Shown: positions 8,630-17,298 of the stretch, piece by piece
Position numbering within the stretch: position 1 is the first letter of the stretch
How the letters are laid out: every line of letters begins with the position of its first letter
Source: PALSA-612 sp963773055
Lineage (GTDB): Bacteria; Actinomycetota; Thermoleophilia; Gaiellales; Gaiellaceae
Reading direction: 5' to 3'
NCBI GenBank assembly: GCA_963773055.1
Contig: CAVYZL010000003.1
Location: 124,001 to 188,000, forward strand
DNA: 64,000 nt
Program-made: the position numbers and the translations under genes
Notes under the pieces: generated by a model
What the model saw: only the letters and a program-made list of their open reading frames with translations
Told to the model about the DNA's origin: nothing
Database searches by the model: none

Positions 8630-10973
8630 GGCCTGGCCTGACGAGCGCCGTCGGCCTGCGCAGCCCGCTCGTGTCGACCGGGGGGTTGAGCGGCTCGGCG
8701 AGTGGGGCGGCGCCGAACGACGCGGCGACGCGCTCGCGATCGGCATCGCCGTACGTCGTCGTCCGCTGACGCGGGACGCGCCCGGCCGCGCGGATCAGCT
8801 CCTCCATCCGCTCGGGCGGCATCTCCTGGCCGAAGCCTGCCCCGGCAGCGCGCGAGATCGACTCGTTCATCAGGGTCCCGCCAAGATCGTTGACGCCTGC
8901 GCGCAGGGCCGCCGCGACCCCGTCCGGCCCCGCCTTCACCCACGACACCTGGACGTTCGTGATCCAGGGATGCAGCGCCAGCCTGCCGACCGCGTGCATC
9001 AGCAGGAACTCGCCGAACGTCGGCCCCTGGCGCGCGAGCCCCTTTAGGTACATCGGCGCCTCCATGTGGACGAAGGGGAGCGGGACGAGCTCCGTGAAGC
9101 CGCCCGTCTCCGCCTGCTGCTCGCGGACGCGTAGAAGGTGGCGCGCCCAGTTCACGGGGCCGTCGACGTGGCCGAACATGATCGTGTTGTTCGACGTCAG
9201 GCCGACCCGATGCGCGGTGTCGTGCACCTCGAGCCACTGGTCGGTCGTCACCTTGTCGGGGCAGATGACGCGCCGGATCTCGTCGTCGAGCACCTCGGCG
9301 GCCGTCCCGGGCAACGACGAGAGACCTTCGTCCCGCAGCATCGCGAGGTACTCGTCGAGCGGCAGCCCGAGCGTCGCTGCGCCCTGCCAGATCTCGAGCG
9401 CCGAGAAGGCGTGGACGTGGATGCCGGGCACGGCGTCCTTGATCGCGCGCACAACGTCCCGGTAGTAGGCGCCGTCGAAGGACGGATGGATCCCGCCCTG
9501 AAGGCAGACCTCCGTCGCGCCGCGTTCCCATGCCTCTTCCACTCGCCGGACGATCTCGACAAGAGGCGTCAGGTAGGCAGGGCCGCGCAGGTTCTCCGCG
9601 AGCTTCCCCTTCGAGAACGCGCAGAAGCCGCACTTGAAGTAGCAGACGTTCGTGTACTGGATGTTCCGCGTGACGACGTAGGTGACGACGTCTCCGTTCA
9701 CCTCGCGGCGGAGCCGGTCGGCGGCGGCGAAGACGCGGTCCCGCTCGGGACCGCGCGCCGAGAACAGACGCACGATCTCCTCCTCCCCGAGCTCGTCGCG
9801 CGTGTCGACGGGCAACGCGTCCCGAGGAACGAACGGGATCGGCGTGTCGGCGCCGGGCGTCCACGAGCCCTCGCGCGCGAGCCCGACCGCGTCGGAGGAG
9901 CGAAGGACGAACGGCATCACGGCCGGGTCGATCCAGCCATCGTTCGCGAACTCCGGGTAGACGGGGAGGCGCGCAACGAGCTCGAGACCCGCCGCTCGCG
10001 TCACAGCCTCCAGCCGCTCGACCTCCGGCCACGGCGCCTCGGGGTTGACGTGGTCGATGGTCACGGGCGAGACGCCGCCCCAATCGTTGATCCCCGCCTC
10101 GAGCAGCACGGGGAAGTCGTTGTACGAGAGGTTCGGCGGCGCCTGGATGTTCATCTCAGGCCCCAGCACGAGGCGCGCGGCGGCGGCCGTCCAAAGCAGC
10201 TCCTCGAGCGACGGCTCCGGGGCGTCGACCATCTTCGTCCCAGGCTTGGCGCGGAAGTTCTGGACGATCACCTCCTGGATGTGCCCGTAGCGTTGGTGGA
10301 GCTCGCGGGTCGCGAGCAGCGCGTCGATCCGCTCCTCGCGCGTCTCGCCGATCCCGATCAGGATCCCGCTCGTGAACGGAATCGCAAGCTCGCCCGCGAG
10401 CCGGAGCGTTTCGAGGCGCACGGCCGGTCGCTTGTCGGGCGAGCCGAAGTGCGGGCCGCCGCGCTCGGACAGCCGGTCGGCGGAGGTCTCGAGCATGATC
10501 CCCTGGGAGGCCGTCACCTCACGTAGCGCCGCCAGCTCGTCCCGCGTCATCACGCCGGGGTTCGCGTGCGGCAGCAAACCTGTCTCCTCGAGGACGACTC
10601 GACACATGCTGACGAGGTACTCGATCGTCGTCTCGCAACCGAGCGCGGCGAGTTCCTCCCGCGCAGCGCGATAGCGGAGCTCGGGCTTGTCGCCGAGCGT
10701 GAAGAGCGCCTCGCGACAACCCGCAGCCGCACCCGCGCGCGCGACGTCGAGCACCTCCTCCTCCGTCATGTACGCGCGCTCGCCCTTGCGTGGCGGCGCG
10801 GCAAACGTGCAGTAGTGGCAGACGTCGCGGCAGAGCTTCGTCAGCGGGATGAAGACCTTCGGCGAATACGTGACGAGGCGGCGCTTCCCCTGCTCGCGCA
10901 GGCGCTGCGCGGGCGCGAGGAGCTCCCCGGCCGGGAGCGCGGTGAGCGCCCGGGCGTCGTCAGGCCGCAGCAC
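8616..10973 (-). CDS. fbiC: FO synthase FbiC (CofG-CofH fusion)
   Basis: Makes 7,8-didemethyl-8-hydroxy-5-deazariboflavin (FO), the chromophore of F420, from tyrosine and a ribityl-uracil precursor by two radical-SAM modules. CofG half: C48, C52 and C55 in CRDVCHYC. CofH half: C444, C448 and C451 in CYFKCGFC. Each CxxxCxxC binds an SAM-cluster. 785 residues is typical for actinobacterial FbiC; archaea and cyanobacteria keep two genes. The open frame runs further upstream, but GTG at 10973, immediately before LRPDDARALTAL, matches the family N-terminus and has TATTCT six bases upstream. Divergent from cofC with under 20 bases between starts. Confidence 0.96.
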   Translation of the reverse strand: MLRPDDARALTALPAGELLAPAQRLREQGKRRLVTYSPKVFIPLTKLCRDVCHYCTFAAPPRKGERAYMTEEEVLDVARAGAAAGCREALFTLGDKPELRYRAAREELAALGCETTIEYLVSMCRVVLEETGLLPHANPGVMTRDELAALREVTASQGIMLETSADRLSERGGPHFGSPDKRPAVRLETLRLAGELAIPFTSGILIGIGETREERIDALLATRELHQRYGHIQEVIVQNFRAKPGTKMVDAPEPSLEELLWTAAAARLVLGPEMNIQAPPNLSYNDFPVLLEAGINDWGGVSPVTIDHVNPEAPWPEVERLEAVTRAAGLELVARLPVYPEFANDGWIDPAVMPFVLRSSDAVGLAREGSWTPGADTPIPFVPRDALPVDTRDELGEEEIVRLFSARGPERDRVFAAADRLRREVNGDVVTYVVTRNIQYTNVCYFKCGFCAFSKGKLAENLRGPAYLTPLVEIVRRVEEAWERGATEVCLQGGIHPSFDGAYYRDVVRAIKDAVPGIHVHAFSALEIWQGAATLGLPLDEYLAMLRDEGLSSLPGTAAEVLDDEIRRVICPDKVTTDQWLEVHDTAHRVGLTSNNTIMFGHVDGPVNWARHLLRVREQQAETGGFTELVPLPFVHMEAPMYLKGLARQGPTFGEFLLMHAVGRLALHPWITNVQVSWVKAGPDGVAAALRAGVNDLGGTLMNESISRAAGAGFGQEMPPERMEELIRAAGRVPRQRTTTYGDADRERVAASFGAAPLAEPLNPPVDTSGLRRPTALVRPGLVPA

Positions 10974-10979
10974 ATTGTG

Positions 10980-10985
10980 AGAATA
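10980..10985 (-). promoter_or_regulatory. -10 hexamer TATTCT for fbiC (leaderless)
   Basis: TATTCT on the minus strand, six bases before the GTG at 10973. This is the best TANNNT match to consensus in the window and lies within the start region of the divergent cofC. Confidence 0.55.
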
Positions 10986-10991
10986 CGCAGC

Positions 10992-11552
10992 GTGTCTGCC
11001 CACGTGCTGATACCGGTCAAGCGTCTGGACGACGCGAAGAGCCGCCTCGCCGAGGTGCTCGACCCGGCGGCGCGCGCGGCGTTGATGCAGGAGCTGCTCG
11101 CGCACGTGCTCGCCGTCGTCGAGGAGGCGGCAGTCGGGCCGGTGACAATCGTCTCGCCAGACCCCGTGACCGCGAACGGCATTCCGCGTTTCGATGACGG
11201 CGGAGCAGCCTGGAACGACGCTCTCGCCGCCGCCACCCGCGCCGTCGTGTCCGAGGACGCCGTCGTCGTGCTCGCGGCCGATCTTCCGCGCCTCTCCGTC
11301 GACGACGTCCGGGCTCTCGTCGCCGCGACTCCGGGTTGCGGGATCGCCATCGCTCGCGCCCGCGACGGCGGGACGAACGGCGTCGCCATGCGTCCGCCCG
11401 GAGTCCTCGAGACGCACTTCGGCGAAAGTGGCAGCGCCGCCGTTCACGAGCGAGCCGCCTTCCTCGCCGGCTACGACGCGGTCGTGCTCGACCTGCCGGG
11501 GCTCGCCTTCGACGTCGACACACCGGAGGATCTCGCCGCATGGCGGAGCTAG
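10992..11552 (+). CDS. cofC: 2-phospholactate/PEP guanylyltransferase CofC (FbiD)
   Basis: Activates 2-phospholactate or phosphoenolpyruvate with GTP, giving the donor that CofD joins to FO. The N-terminal nucleotide-binding signature AHVLIPVKRLDDAKSRLAEVL is clear. VVLAADLPRLSVDDV carries the DLP motif of the fold, and the gene ends with FDVDTPEDLAAWR, the usual C-terminus. 186 residues from GTG 10992; a GTG at 10977 would add five residues. It starts 18 bases from the divergent fbiC start. CofC, CofD, CofE and FbiC are all in this window, so the basic F420 pathway is complete apart from polyglutamate extension. Confidence 0.9.
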   Translation: MSAHVLIPVKRLDDAKSRLAEVLDPAARAALMQELLAHVLAVVEEAAVGPVTIVSPDPVTANGIPRFDDGGAAWNDALAAATRAVVSEDAVVVLAADLPRLSVDDVRALVAATPGCGIAIARARDGGTNGVAMRPPGVLETHFGESGSAAVHERAAFLAGYDAVVLDLPGLAFDVDTPEDLAAWRS

Positions 11553-11633
11553 TCCTGATGGGAGCCACTGTCACGAGAACGCACGAGGTGCCTGGACGCG
11601 CTACGCGGCGCGCTGCTGTGTCCTCGGTCGCGC

Positions 11634-11650
11634 CAGTAGCTCTGCTACTG
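11634..11650. other. Perfect hairpin between cofC and fgd
   Basis: CAGTAGC-TCT-GCTACTG, seven-base arms and a three-base loop, in the 148-base gap between cofC and the F420-dependent dehydrogenase. No T-run follows, so it is a weak terminator candidate; it could be a leader structure for the downstream gene. The rest of this gap shows nothing I can assign. Confidence 0.35.
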
Positions 11651-11700
11651 CCGCTCCCTGCGTCCTTGCATCGCATCCGCCTATCGCGCCCATCCAGCGC

Positions 11701-12699
11701 GTGGTTGCTGTGCCACTGACTCTGGGCTACAAGGCCTCGGCCGAGCAGTTCGGGCCGCAGGAGCTCCTCGACCTTTCCGTGCTCGCGGAGCAGCTCGGCC
11801 TCGACGCGATCGGCGTCTCGGACCACTTCCAGCCCTGGCGCCACGCGGGTGGGCACAGCCCGGCCGTGCTCCCCTGGCTCGGCGCGCTCGGCCAGCGGAC
11901 GGAGCACGCGCTCCTCGGCACGAGCGTGCTGACGCCGATCCTCCGCTACCACCCCTCGATCGTCGCCCAGGGCTTCGCGACGCTCGCGTGCCTGTCGCCA
12001 GGCCGTGTCTTCCTCGGCGTCGGCACAGGCGAGGCGATGAACGAGACGCCGCCGACGCGCACGCCGTGGCCGCCAGCGAAGGAGCGCCGAGCCCGCCTCG
12101 CGGAATCGGTTCGCCTGATGCGCCAGCTCTGGACGGAGGAGCGCGTGACCTTCGAGGGCGACTACTACAGCACCGAGCGGGCGACCGTCTACGACCGGCC
12201 GGACGAGCCCGTCCCCGTCTACGTCGCGGCCTCCGGCCCGATCGCGGCGAAGCTCGCGGGCCGGATCGGCGACGGCTTCATCTGCACGAGCGGCAAGCAG
12301 CCCGAGCTATACACGGAGCTGCTCGGAGCACTCGAGGAGGGCGCCACGGCCTCCGGCCGAGACGCAGCGTCCATCGTCCGGATGATCGAGATCAAGGTCT
12401 CCTACGATCACGACCGCGACTACGCGCGCGACGCCTGCCGGTGGTGGGCGGCCCTCGCGCTGACGACGGAGGAGAAATCGGGCGTCGAGGATCCGGTCGA
12501 GATGGAGCGGCTCGCCGACGCGGCGGCCGATCGCGCGCACACGCGCTTCATCGTCTCAGACGACGCCGCGGAGGTCGTCGAGCAGATCCGCGTGTACACG
12601 GAGCTCGGATTCACGCACCTTGTCTTCCACGCCCCTGGCGCGGACCAGCGCCGGTTCCTCGAGCAGTTCTGTCGCGACGTCGTGCCGCTGCTTCGCTAA
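11701..12699 (+). CDS. fgd: F420-dependent glucose-6-phosphate dehydrogenase
   Basis: Oxidises glucose-6-phosphate to 6-phosphogluconolactone while reducing F420; the main source of F420H2 in mycobacteria. The match to Fgd1 is close throughout: LGYKASAEQF at the N-terminus, VSDHFQPWRHAGGH with the substrate and F420 residues D, H and W, LLGTSVLTP, RVFLGVGTGEAMNE, DGFICTSGK, MIEIKVSYD and THLVFHAPGADQRRFLE. 332 residues against 336 in Mycobacterium. GTG at 11701 or 11710 are both possible starts; neither has a clear ribosome site. It follows cofC on the same strand and ends convergently with the GGDEF gene (four-base overlap). Confidence 0.92.
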   Translation: MVAVPLTLGYKASAEQFGPQELLDLSVLAEQLGLDAIGVSDHFQPWRHAGGHSPAVLPWLGALGQRTEHALLGTSVLTPILRYHPSIVAQGFATLACLSPGRVFLGVGTGEAMNETPPTRTPWPPAKERRARLAESVRLMRQLWTEERVTFEGDYYSTERATVYDRPDEPVPVYVAASGPIAAKLAGRIGDGFICTSGKQPELYTELLGALEEGATASGRDAASIVRMIEIKVSYDHDRDYARDACRWWAALALTTEEKSGVEDPVEMERLADAAADRAHTRFIVSDDAAEVVEQIRVYTELGFTHLVFHAPGADQRRFLEQFCRDVVPLLR

Positions 12700-15296
12700 C
12701 GCGTGCCCGACACGGCAAGCTTCGCCTGGTCGGCGAACCCTGTGAGCAGCTTCAGCTGCAGCTCGCCGAACGTCTCGCCTTCGCGTGCGCCGGCGACGAG
12801 GAAGCCCATCCGGCCACCGTCGAGCGCGAACGCGGCAATGGCAACGTCGCGGCCCTGGCCAACTTGGTCGGCGCCGGGGATCTCACGGTATTCGTCCGCC
12901 TTCAGGACGATCGACTCCTGGGCGTCCCCGAACGGCTCTGCGACGACGGCCGGGAACCGCATCTGGAGCACTGCCTGGCGCTGTTCCTCGTCGTCCATCG
13001 AGATCGCGACGGGAGCAAGGTCGCCACCGACCTCGGCCTGCAGCCACAGCGACACGTCCGACGCGCCGAGGATCGCCGCCGCCTGGCGAACGGCCGCCGT
13101 CTCGAGCTCGTCGCCCGGCTCGATGCGCGCGAGCGCGCGTGCGTAATCGAGCAACGCGTCCGCGACCTCGAGGCTCTGCTGCTGATACCGGGCGAGCCGC
13201 TCCCTCTCGAGCGCCATCGCCGTGCGGTACGCGAGCCCCTCGAGCAGCCGCAAGCGCTCGCCGCTGAAGCCGCCGCCTAGCGCGGCCGGCCGGCCCATCG
13301 CCAACCAGCCCCGAACGCCGTGACCGGGCGGGAGAGACGCGACCGCGAGCGGGCCGAGGTCGCGGAGGTCCGCCTGTCGGAAGAAGCGGCTCAGCTCACC
13401 CGCGGGAACGAGACGAGGCTCGACCGTCATCTCGATCAGCGCCTCGGCCTCGAGGCGCGGTAGGCGATATCGCGTCAGCGCTTCGGCGACCCCGTCGCCT
13501 TCCACACCGGTGAACGCGGCGCAAACGAAGTCCCCGTCCTTCTCCTCCTCGAGCCAGAGATACGCGAGCTCGCAGTCGACGAGCCTCGCGGTGACGCTCA
13601 CCGTCTCCGAGGCGATCTGCTCCGACGGCGACGCGTCCGAGACCGCGTCCGTGAAGTCGAGCCACGCCTTCGCGTGGTCGGCCTCCCGGCGCAGGCTCTC
13701 GTACAGTCGGGCGTTCTCGAGTGAGACCGCCGCGTAGCCGGCGAGCACCTCGAGCAGGCGGAGGTCGCTCTCGTCGAACTGGCCGACGCCGAGCTTGGAG
13801 AGGAAGACGACGCCGTTGACGTTCGAGCCGTAGCGCAGCGCGACGGCGATCACAGACTCGTCAACCGTCTCCGTTCCGGGAATCTGGATCGCGAAGTCGA
13901 CCTCGAGCGCGTTCGCGGCCAACACAGACTTCCCGGTCGCGGCTACGTGACCGGTGACGCCGACGCCGAGCTTGATCCTCGTCGCCTGCACGGCCTGCTC
14001 CTCCGTGATCCCGTCACCCTTGATCGCGATCGGGACGACCTCGTCTCCCTCCACGAGATAGACGCGGCAGGAGTGGTAGTCGATCAGTCCGCGGAGCTCT
14101 GAGACGATCGCCTCGGCGATCTCACGGACGCTGTTCAGCCGGTTCAGCCTGCCGGCGACGCTCTGGAGCATCTTCAGGTGCGCCATCGAACGGACGTCGC
14201 GAGCGGAGTCGTGATCCGGCCGTTCGCCCGCCTCGCCGCTGTAGACGACGATCCGGTTCTTCCCGCGCGCCTTCGCCGCCATCATCGCCGACTCCGCGCA
14301 CGCGACGAGCTCCCGCGAGTTTCCAGCATTCGCCGGGCCATGTGCGATGCCGACCGAGATCGTGATCTCGCCGGCGGCGTCGACGGGCCTTGCCTCCAGC
14401 CGCTCCATCAGGCGGCGTGCGAGACCGAGCGCGTCTCCCGCGTCGCAGGAGGGAAGGATGACGGCGAACTCCTCGCCGCCGACGCGGCAGACGACGTCGC
14501 TGGTGCGTACGAGCGATGACGTGATCTCGCCGAGCGCGACGAGGATCTCGTCCCCGACGCCATGGCCGCAGATGTCGTTGACGCGCTTGAACTCGTCGAT
14601 GTCGAACATGAGCAGGGCGACGGAGTCGCGTGCTCGGCTCGCGCGTGTGAGCTCTGCCCGGAGCCGCTCGTGGAAGTTGCGGTGGTTGAAGAGGCCGGTC
14701 AGCGAGTCCGTCTGCGCCTGGTGCTCGAGGCGCGCACGCACCTGCGCGTTGTCGAGGGCGAGCGCTGCGGCGTCGCCGAACCACTTCGCGAGCTCGAACT
14801 CGTCCTCCGCAAAGGACGCGCCGGCGCCGACGCGGTAGACGTTGAGGGCTCCCTTGAGCGAGCCGCGCGCGATCAGCGGGATCGAGATCAGCGCCTCCGG
14901 CTCGGCCGGCGTGCCCGGAATGAACGCGACGCGCGAGTCGAGGTGCGCATCGTTGGCGAGCACGGGCTCGCGCTTGTCGACCGCCCAGCCGGTGATCCCC
15001 TGGCCGAAAGCGGGACGCGTCCTCATGATCTCGTTCTCCCAGTCGCTTCGGGCAAGGACGGGGATCAGCTCACGGCGCGTCGTGTCGGCTTCGTAGATGT
15101 GCAGGGCGTCGTAGGGGATCAGCTCACGGAGCGTGTCGGCAATCCGGTCGAGAAGCGTGTCGAGGCTCTGCTCCGAGAGCACGTGGTGGAAGACCTCCGC
15201 GAGCCGCCGGTACGACTCGACCAGCGCGTCGGCATGCCGAGAGGACCCGTTCGGATGCGCCCGCACCTGGGCAGGGGGAATCTCTGGCACCGCCAC
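12696..15296 (-). CDS. Diguanylate cyclase with four GAF-like sensor domains
   Basis: 866 residues, no transmembrane segment or signal peptide, so a cytosolic sensor. Order: GAF-like domain about 40-185; GGDEF domain about 192-352; then three more GAF-like regions at about 370-530, 545-690 and 700-860. The active site GGEEF (273-277) is intact, with FDIDEFKRVND (231-241) for metal and substrate. RTSD (264-267), five residues before GGEEF, is the product-inhibition I-site. It should make cyclic di-GMP from two GTP, with feedback. GTG at 15296 has GATATT six bases upstream. It follows cofE by 48 bases on the same strand; since F420 and flavins are redox cofactors, redox sensing by a GAF domain is an appealing but untested idea. 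Confidence 0.88.
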   Translation of the reverse strand: MAVPEIPPAQVRAHPNGSSRHADALVESYRRLAEVFHHVLSEQSLDTLLDRIADTLRELIPYDALHIYEADTTRRELIPVLARSDWENEIMRTRPAFGQGITGWAVDKREPVLANDAHLDSRVAFIPGTPAEPEALISIPLIARGSLKGALNVYRVGAGASFAEDEFELAKWFGDAAALALDNAQVRARLEHQAQTDSLTGLFNHRNFHERLRAELTRASRARDSVALLMFDIDEFKRVNDICGHGVGDEILVALGEITSSLVRTSDVVCRVGGEEFAVILPSCDAGDALGLARRLMERLEARPVDAAGEITISVGIAHGPANAGNSRELVACAESAMMAAKARGKNRIVVYSGEAGERPDHDSARDVRSMAHLKMLQSVAGRLNRLNSVREIAEAIVSELRGLIDYHSCRVYLVEGDEVVPIAIKGDGITEEQAVQATRIKLGVGVTGHVAATGKSVLAANALEVDFAIQIPGTETVDESVIAVALRYGSNVNGVVFLSKLGVGQFDESDLRLLEVLAGYAAVSLENARLYESLRREADHAKAWLDFTDAVSDASPSEQIASETVSVTARLVDCELAYLWLEEEKDGDFVCAAFTGVEGDGVAEALTRYRLPRLEAEALIEMTVEPRLVPAGELSRFFRQADLRDLGPLAVASLPPGHGVRGWLAMGRPAALGGGFSGERLRLLEGLAYRTAMALERERLARYQQQSLEVADALLDYARALARIEPGDELETAAVRQAAAILGASDVSLWLQAEVGGDLAPVAISMDDEEQRQAVLQMRFPAVVAEPFGDAQESIVLKADEYREIPGADQVGQGRDVAIAAFALDGGRMGFLVAGAREGETFGELQLKLLTGFADQAKLAVSGTR

Positions 15297-15344
15297 ACAC
15301 CGAATATCGGCACGACGGATAGCTCTCTTGAGATCTGTTGCGCG

Positions 15345-16079
15345 CTAGCGGAAGAGGTCGCGCTCGCGATCCATGACAAGATCCCGCGCCCGTCCATCGC
15401 CGGCGACGTCGAGGCCCCGGACGACGGCGACCGGGATGCCCGCGAGCTTCCCCATCACGAGCTCCGCAGCGGACGCGATCTCGTCTGCGACTGCGACGAT
15501 CGTCGTCTGGAGAACGTGGCCGACCGGGTCGGTCACACCGCGGAGATCGAGCAGCGGCGCGATCCCGGCGCAGCCCAGCGCCACGTCGACGATCCCGTTC
15601 CGGAAGGGCCGGCCGAACGAGTCGCTGATCACCACGCCGAGCTCACGGCCGGTGCGCTCCACGAGACCCGAACGGATCCGCGCGGCCGACGCATCGGGAT
15701 CGACCGGGAGGAGCACGAGCGTGCCATCCTCCGGCGCATTCGACGCGTCGACTCCCGCCGACGCGCAGACGAAGCCGTGCCGCGTCTCCGCGATCACGAG
15801 CGGCGGCCGCGTCCGGACGATCTCGGCTGACTCGGAGAGGATCACCTCCAGGCGGCGAGCATCTTCTCCGGCTGCGAGCTCGCGTGCACGCTCCGACGGC
15901 TCGACGCCGTCGAGCCGAACCACGCGGCCCTCCGCCTTCGAGACCACCTTCTGCGAGATGACGATGACATCGCGGTCCTCGAGCGACACGCGCTCGGCGA
16001 TCAGCACGGCGAGATCGTCTCCCTCGACGACCTCGGGGATGCCCTCGACGGGTATCACGCGGAGCTCAGGCACAGGCAA
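15345..16079 (-). CDS. cofE: Coenzyme F420-0:L-glutamate ligase CofE
   Basis: GTP-dependent addition of glutamate to F420-0 by gamma linkage. Signature regions: LEDRDVIVISQKVVSKAEGR, EIVRTRPPLVIAETRHGFVCASAGVD and ISDSFGRPFRNG, with metal and GTP residues of the CofE fold. 244 residues: the short form, lacking the nitroreductase-like C-terminal domain that makes mycobacterial FbiB a two-domain protein. Final reduction of dehydro-F420 must therefore be done by another enzyme. The start is ambiguous: TTG 16079 or GTG 16073, both overlapping the end of cofD, so the genes are translationally coupled. Confidence 0.93.
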   Translation of the reverse strand: MPVPELRVIPVEGIPEVVEGDDLAVLIAERVSLEDRDVIVISQKVVSKAEGRVVRLDGVEPSERARELAAGEDARRLEVILSESAEIVRTRPPLVIAETRHGFVCASAGVDASNAPEDGTLVLLPVDPDASAARIRSGLVERTGRELGVVISDSFGRPFRNGIVDVALGCAGIAPLLDLRGVTDPVGHVLQTTIVAVADEIASAAELVMGKLAGIPVAVVRGLDVAGDGRARDLVMDRERDLFR

Positions 16080-16992
16080 GGACGGTCTCGGCGAGCGCGC
16101 GACGAGCCGCCGCGTCGCGCATCAGCGTCCCGGTGACGACGGCGCGGACGCCGTCCGCTTCCACCTCGGCCGCCCCTCCGGCATCCGACTCATCGATCAC
16201 GAGCGCATCGATCAGGCCCTGGTAGCAGGTGGCGACGCGTCTCGGGCTCGTCCCGCCCGCCAGCCGGTCGAGCATCCGGTCGGCCGGGCCCTTTACTGCC
16301 CGCCCCGCGACAAGCGGGCTGACCGCGATGCACGGAACCGAGCGCCGCTCGAGCGTGTCCCGTACCGCAGCCACGGCGAGGATCGGCCAGATCGAGATGA
16401 ACGGGTTGCTCGGCGCGATCACGATCAGCTCGGCATCGGCGATCGCCTCGACGACCCCCGGTGCCGGTCGCGCATCGGCTTCGCCGTCGAAGCGCACCCG
16501 GTCGACGTCGTCCTCGTGCCGGCGGCCGACGAACCACTCCTGGAAGGCGAACGACCCCGCCGGCGTGTCGACCCACGTCCGAAGGCGGTCGTCCGTCGCC
16601 GGCACGAGCGCGACGCGGATCCCGAACGCACCGGCGAGGCGCCGCGTGACCGCCGACAGCGGCTCGCCGGCCCGAAGCGCCTGCGTCCGGACGAGATGGA
16701 CGCCGAGATCGAGGTCGCCCAGCTGGAACCAGGCCTCACCGTCGAGCCGCGTCACCTCGCCGATCGCCCGCCACGACTCGTCGGCCCTCCCCCAGCCACG
16801 CTCGTCGTCGGATACACCTGCGAGCGCGTAGAGAATGCTGTCGAGATCCGGCGAGACGTGAAGACCGAGCACCTCGACGTCGTCGCCGACGTTCCCGACG
16901 ACGGTGATCCCCTCCGGCTCGGTCGCCTCAACAAGGCCGCGCAGGAACCGCGCGCCGCCGACACCCCCTGAAAGCACCGCGACCCGCCTCAT
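16066..16992 (-). CDS. cofD: 2-phospho-L-lactate transferase CofD (FbiA)
   Basis: Transfers the phospholactyl (or phosphoenolpyruvyl) group from the GDP-linked donor to FO, forming (dehydro) F420-0. The glycine loop GGVGGAR (9-15) opens the Rossmann-like core. Further CofD landmarks are VVGNVGDDVEVLGLHVSPD, LGDLDLGVHLVRT and APSNPFISIWPIL. 308 residues, normal length, ATG start. It overlaps cofE and begins 21 bases after the stop of the small protein upstream, so it probably belongs to the long leftward transcript that starts at hemE. Confidence 0.94.
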   Translation of the reverse strand: MRRVAVLSGGVGGARFLRGLVEATEPEGITVVGNVGDDVEVLGLHVSPDLDSILYALAGVSDDERGWGRADESWRAIGEVTRLDGEAWFQLGDLDLGVHLVRTQALRAGEPLSAVTRRLAGAFGIRVALVPATDDRLRTWVDTPAGSFAFQEWFVGRRHEDDVDRVRFDGEADARPAPGVVEAIADAELIVIAPSNPFISIWPILAVAAVRDTLERRSVPCIAVSPLVAGRAVKGPADRMLDRLAGGTSPRRVATCYQGLIDALVIDESDAGGAAEVEADGVRAVVTGTLMRDAAARRALAETVLACA

Positions 16993-17013
16993 GACGGCGT
17001 TACCGTGCTCGGG

Positions 17014-17298
17014 TCAGAGCGCGCTACCCCCGGTCCCGGGGCCTGTCGTCGTCCACTCCGTGAGGTCGAACCAGTGCGACGCTTTGAGCGCGTCGACGAC
17101 CAGCGGATCGGTGTGACCCGAGTAGTAGACGTGCCGCTCGAGATCGCAGCAGATCTCGATCGTGTCGAGCGTCGCCGGATCGAGCGAGACGAGCGCATCG
17201 CCGGGCAGCTGGGCCTCGCTGACGGTGAAGTGCTTGAACTGGAGGTCGGGCGCGATCTCCATCAGCTCGGGCCAGTCGGGACAGGTGCGGTAGCTCAT
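17014..17298 (-). CDS. Uncharacterised 94-residue protein between wzt and cofD
   Basis: Its ATG overlaps the wzt stop (ATGA, 17295-17298), so it is very probably translated. Visible features: C6 in YRTCPDWPELM, a vicinal pair C50-C51 in TIEICCDLERHVYYSG, several aromatic residues and a Gly/Thr-rich tail. No transmembrane span, no known motif. I do not recognise the family. The three cysteines might bind a metal or form a redox pair, but this is speculation from composition alone. Neighbours are an O-antigen ABC ATPase and an F420 enzyme, which do not point to one role. Confidence 0.7.
   Translation of the reverse strand: MSYRTCPDWPELMEIAPDLQFKHFTVSEAQLPGDALVSLDPATLDTIEICCDLERHVYYSGHTDPLVVDALKASHWFDLTEWTTTGPGTGGSAL

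Noticed and set aside
8616..11447. Single 943-codon frame suggesting a longer FbiC
   Set aside because: The first 158 codons lie over cofC and have no family similarity. GTG 10973 fits both the FbiC N-terminus and a -10 hexamer.
11634..11650. Hairpin after cofC as a rho-independent terminator
   Set aside because: No T-run follows the stem, so only a generic hairpin is reported.
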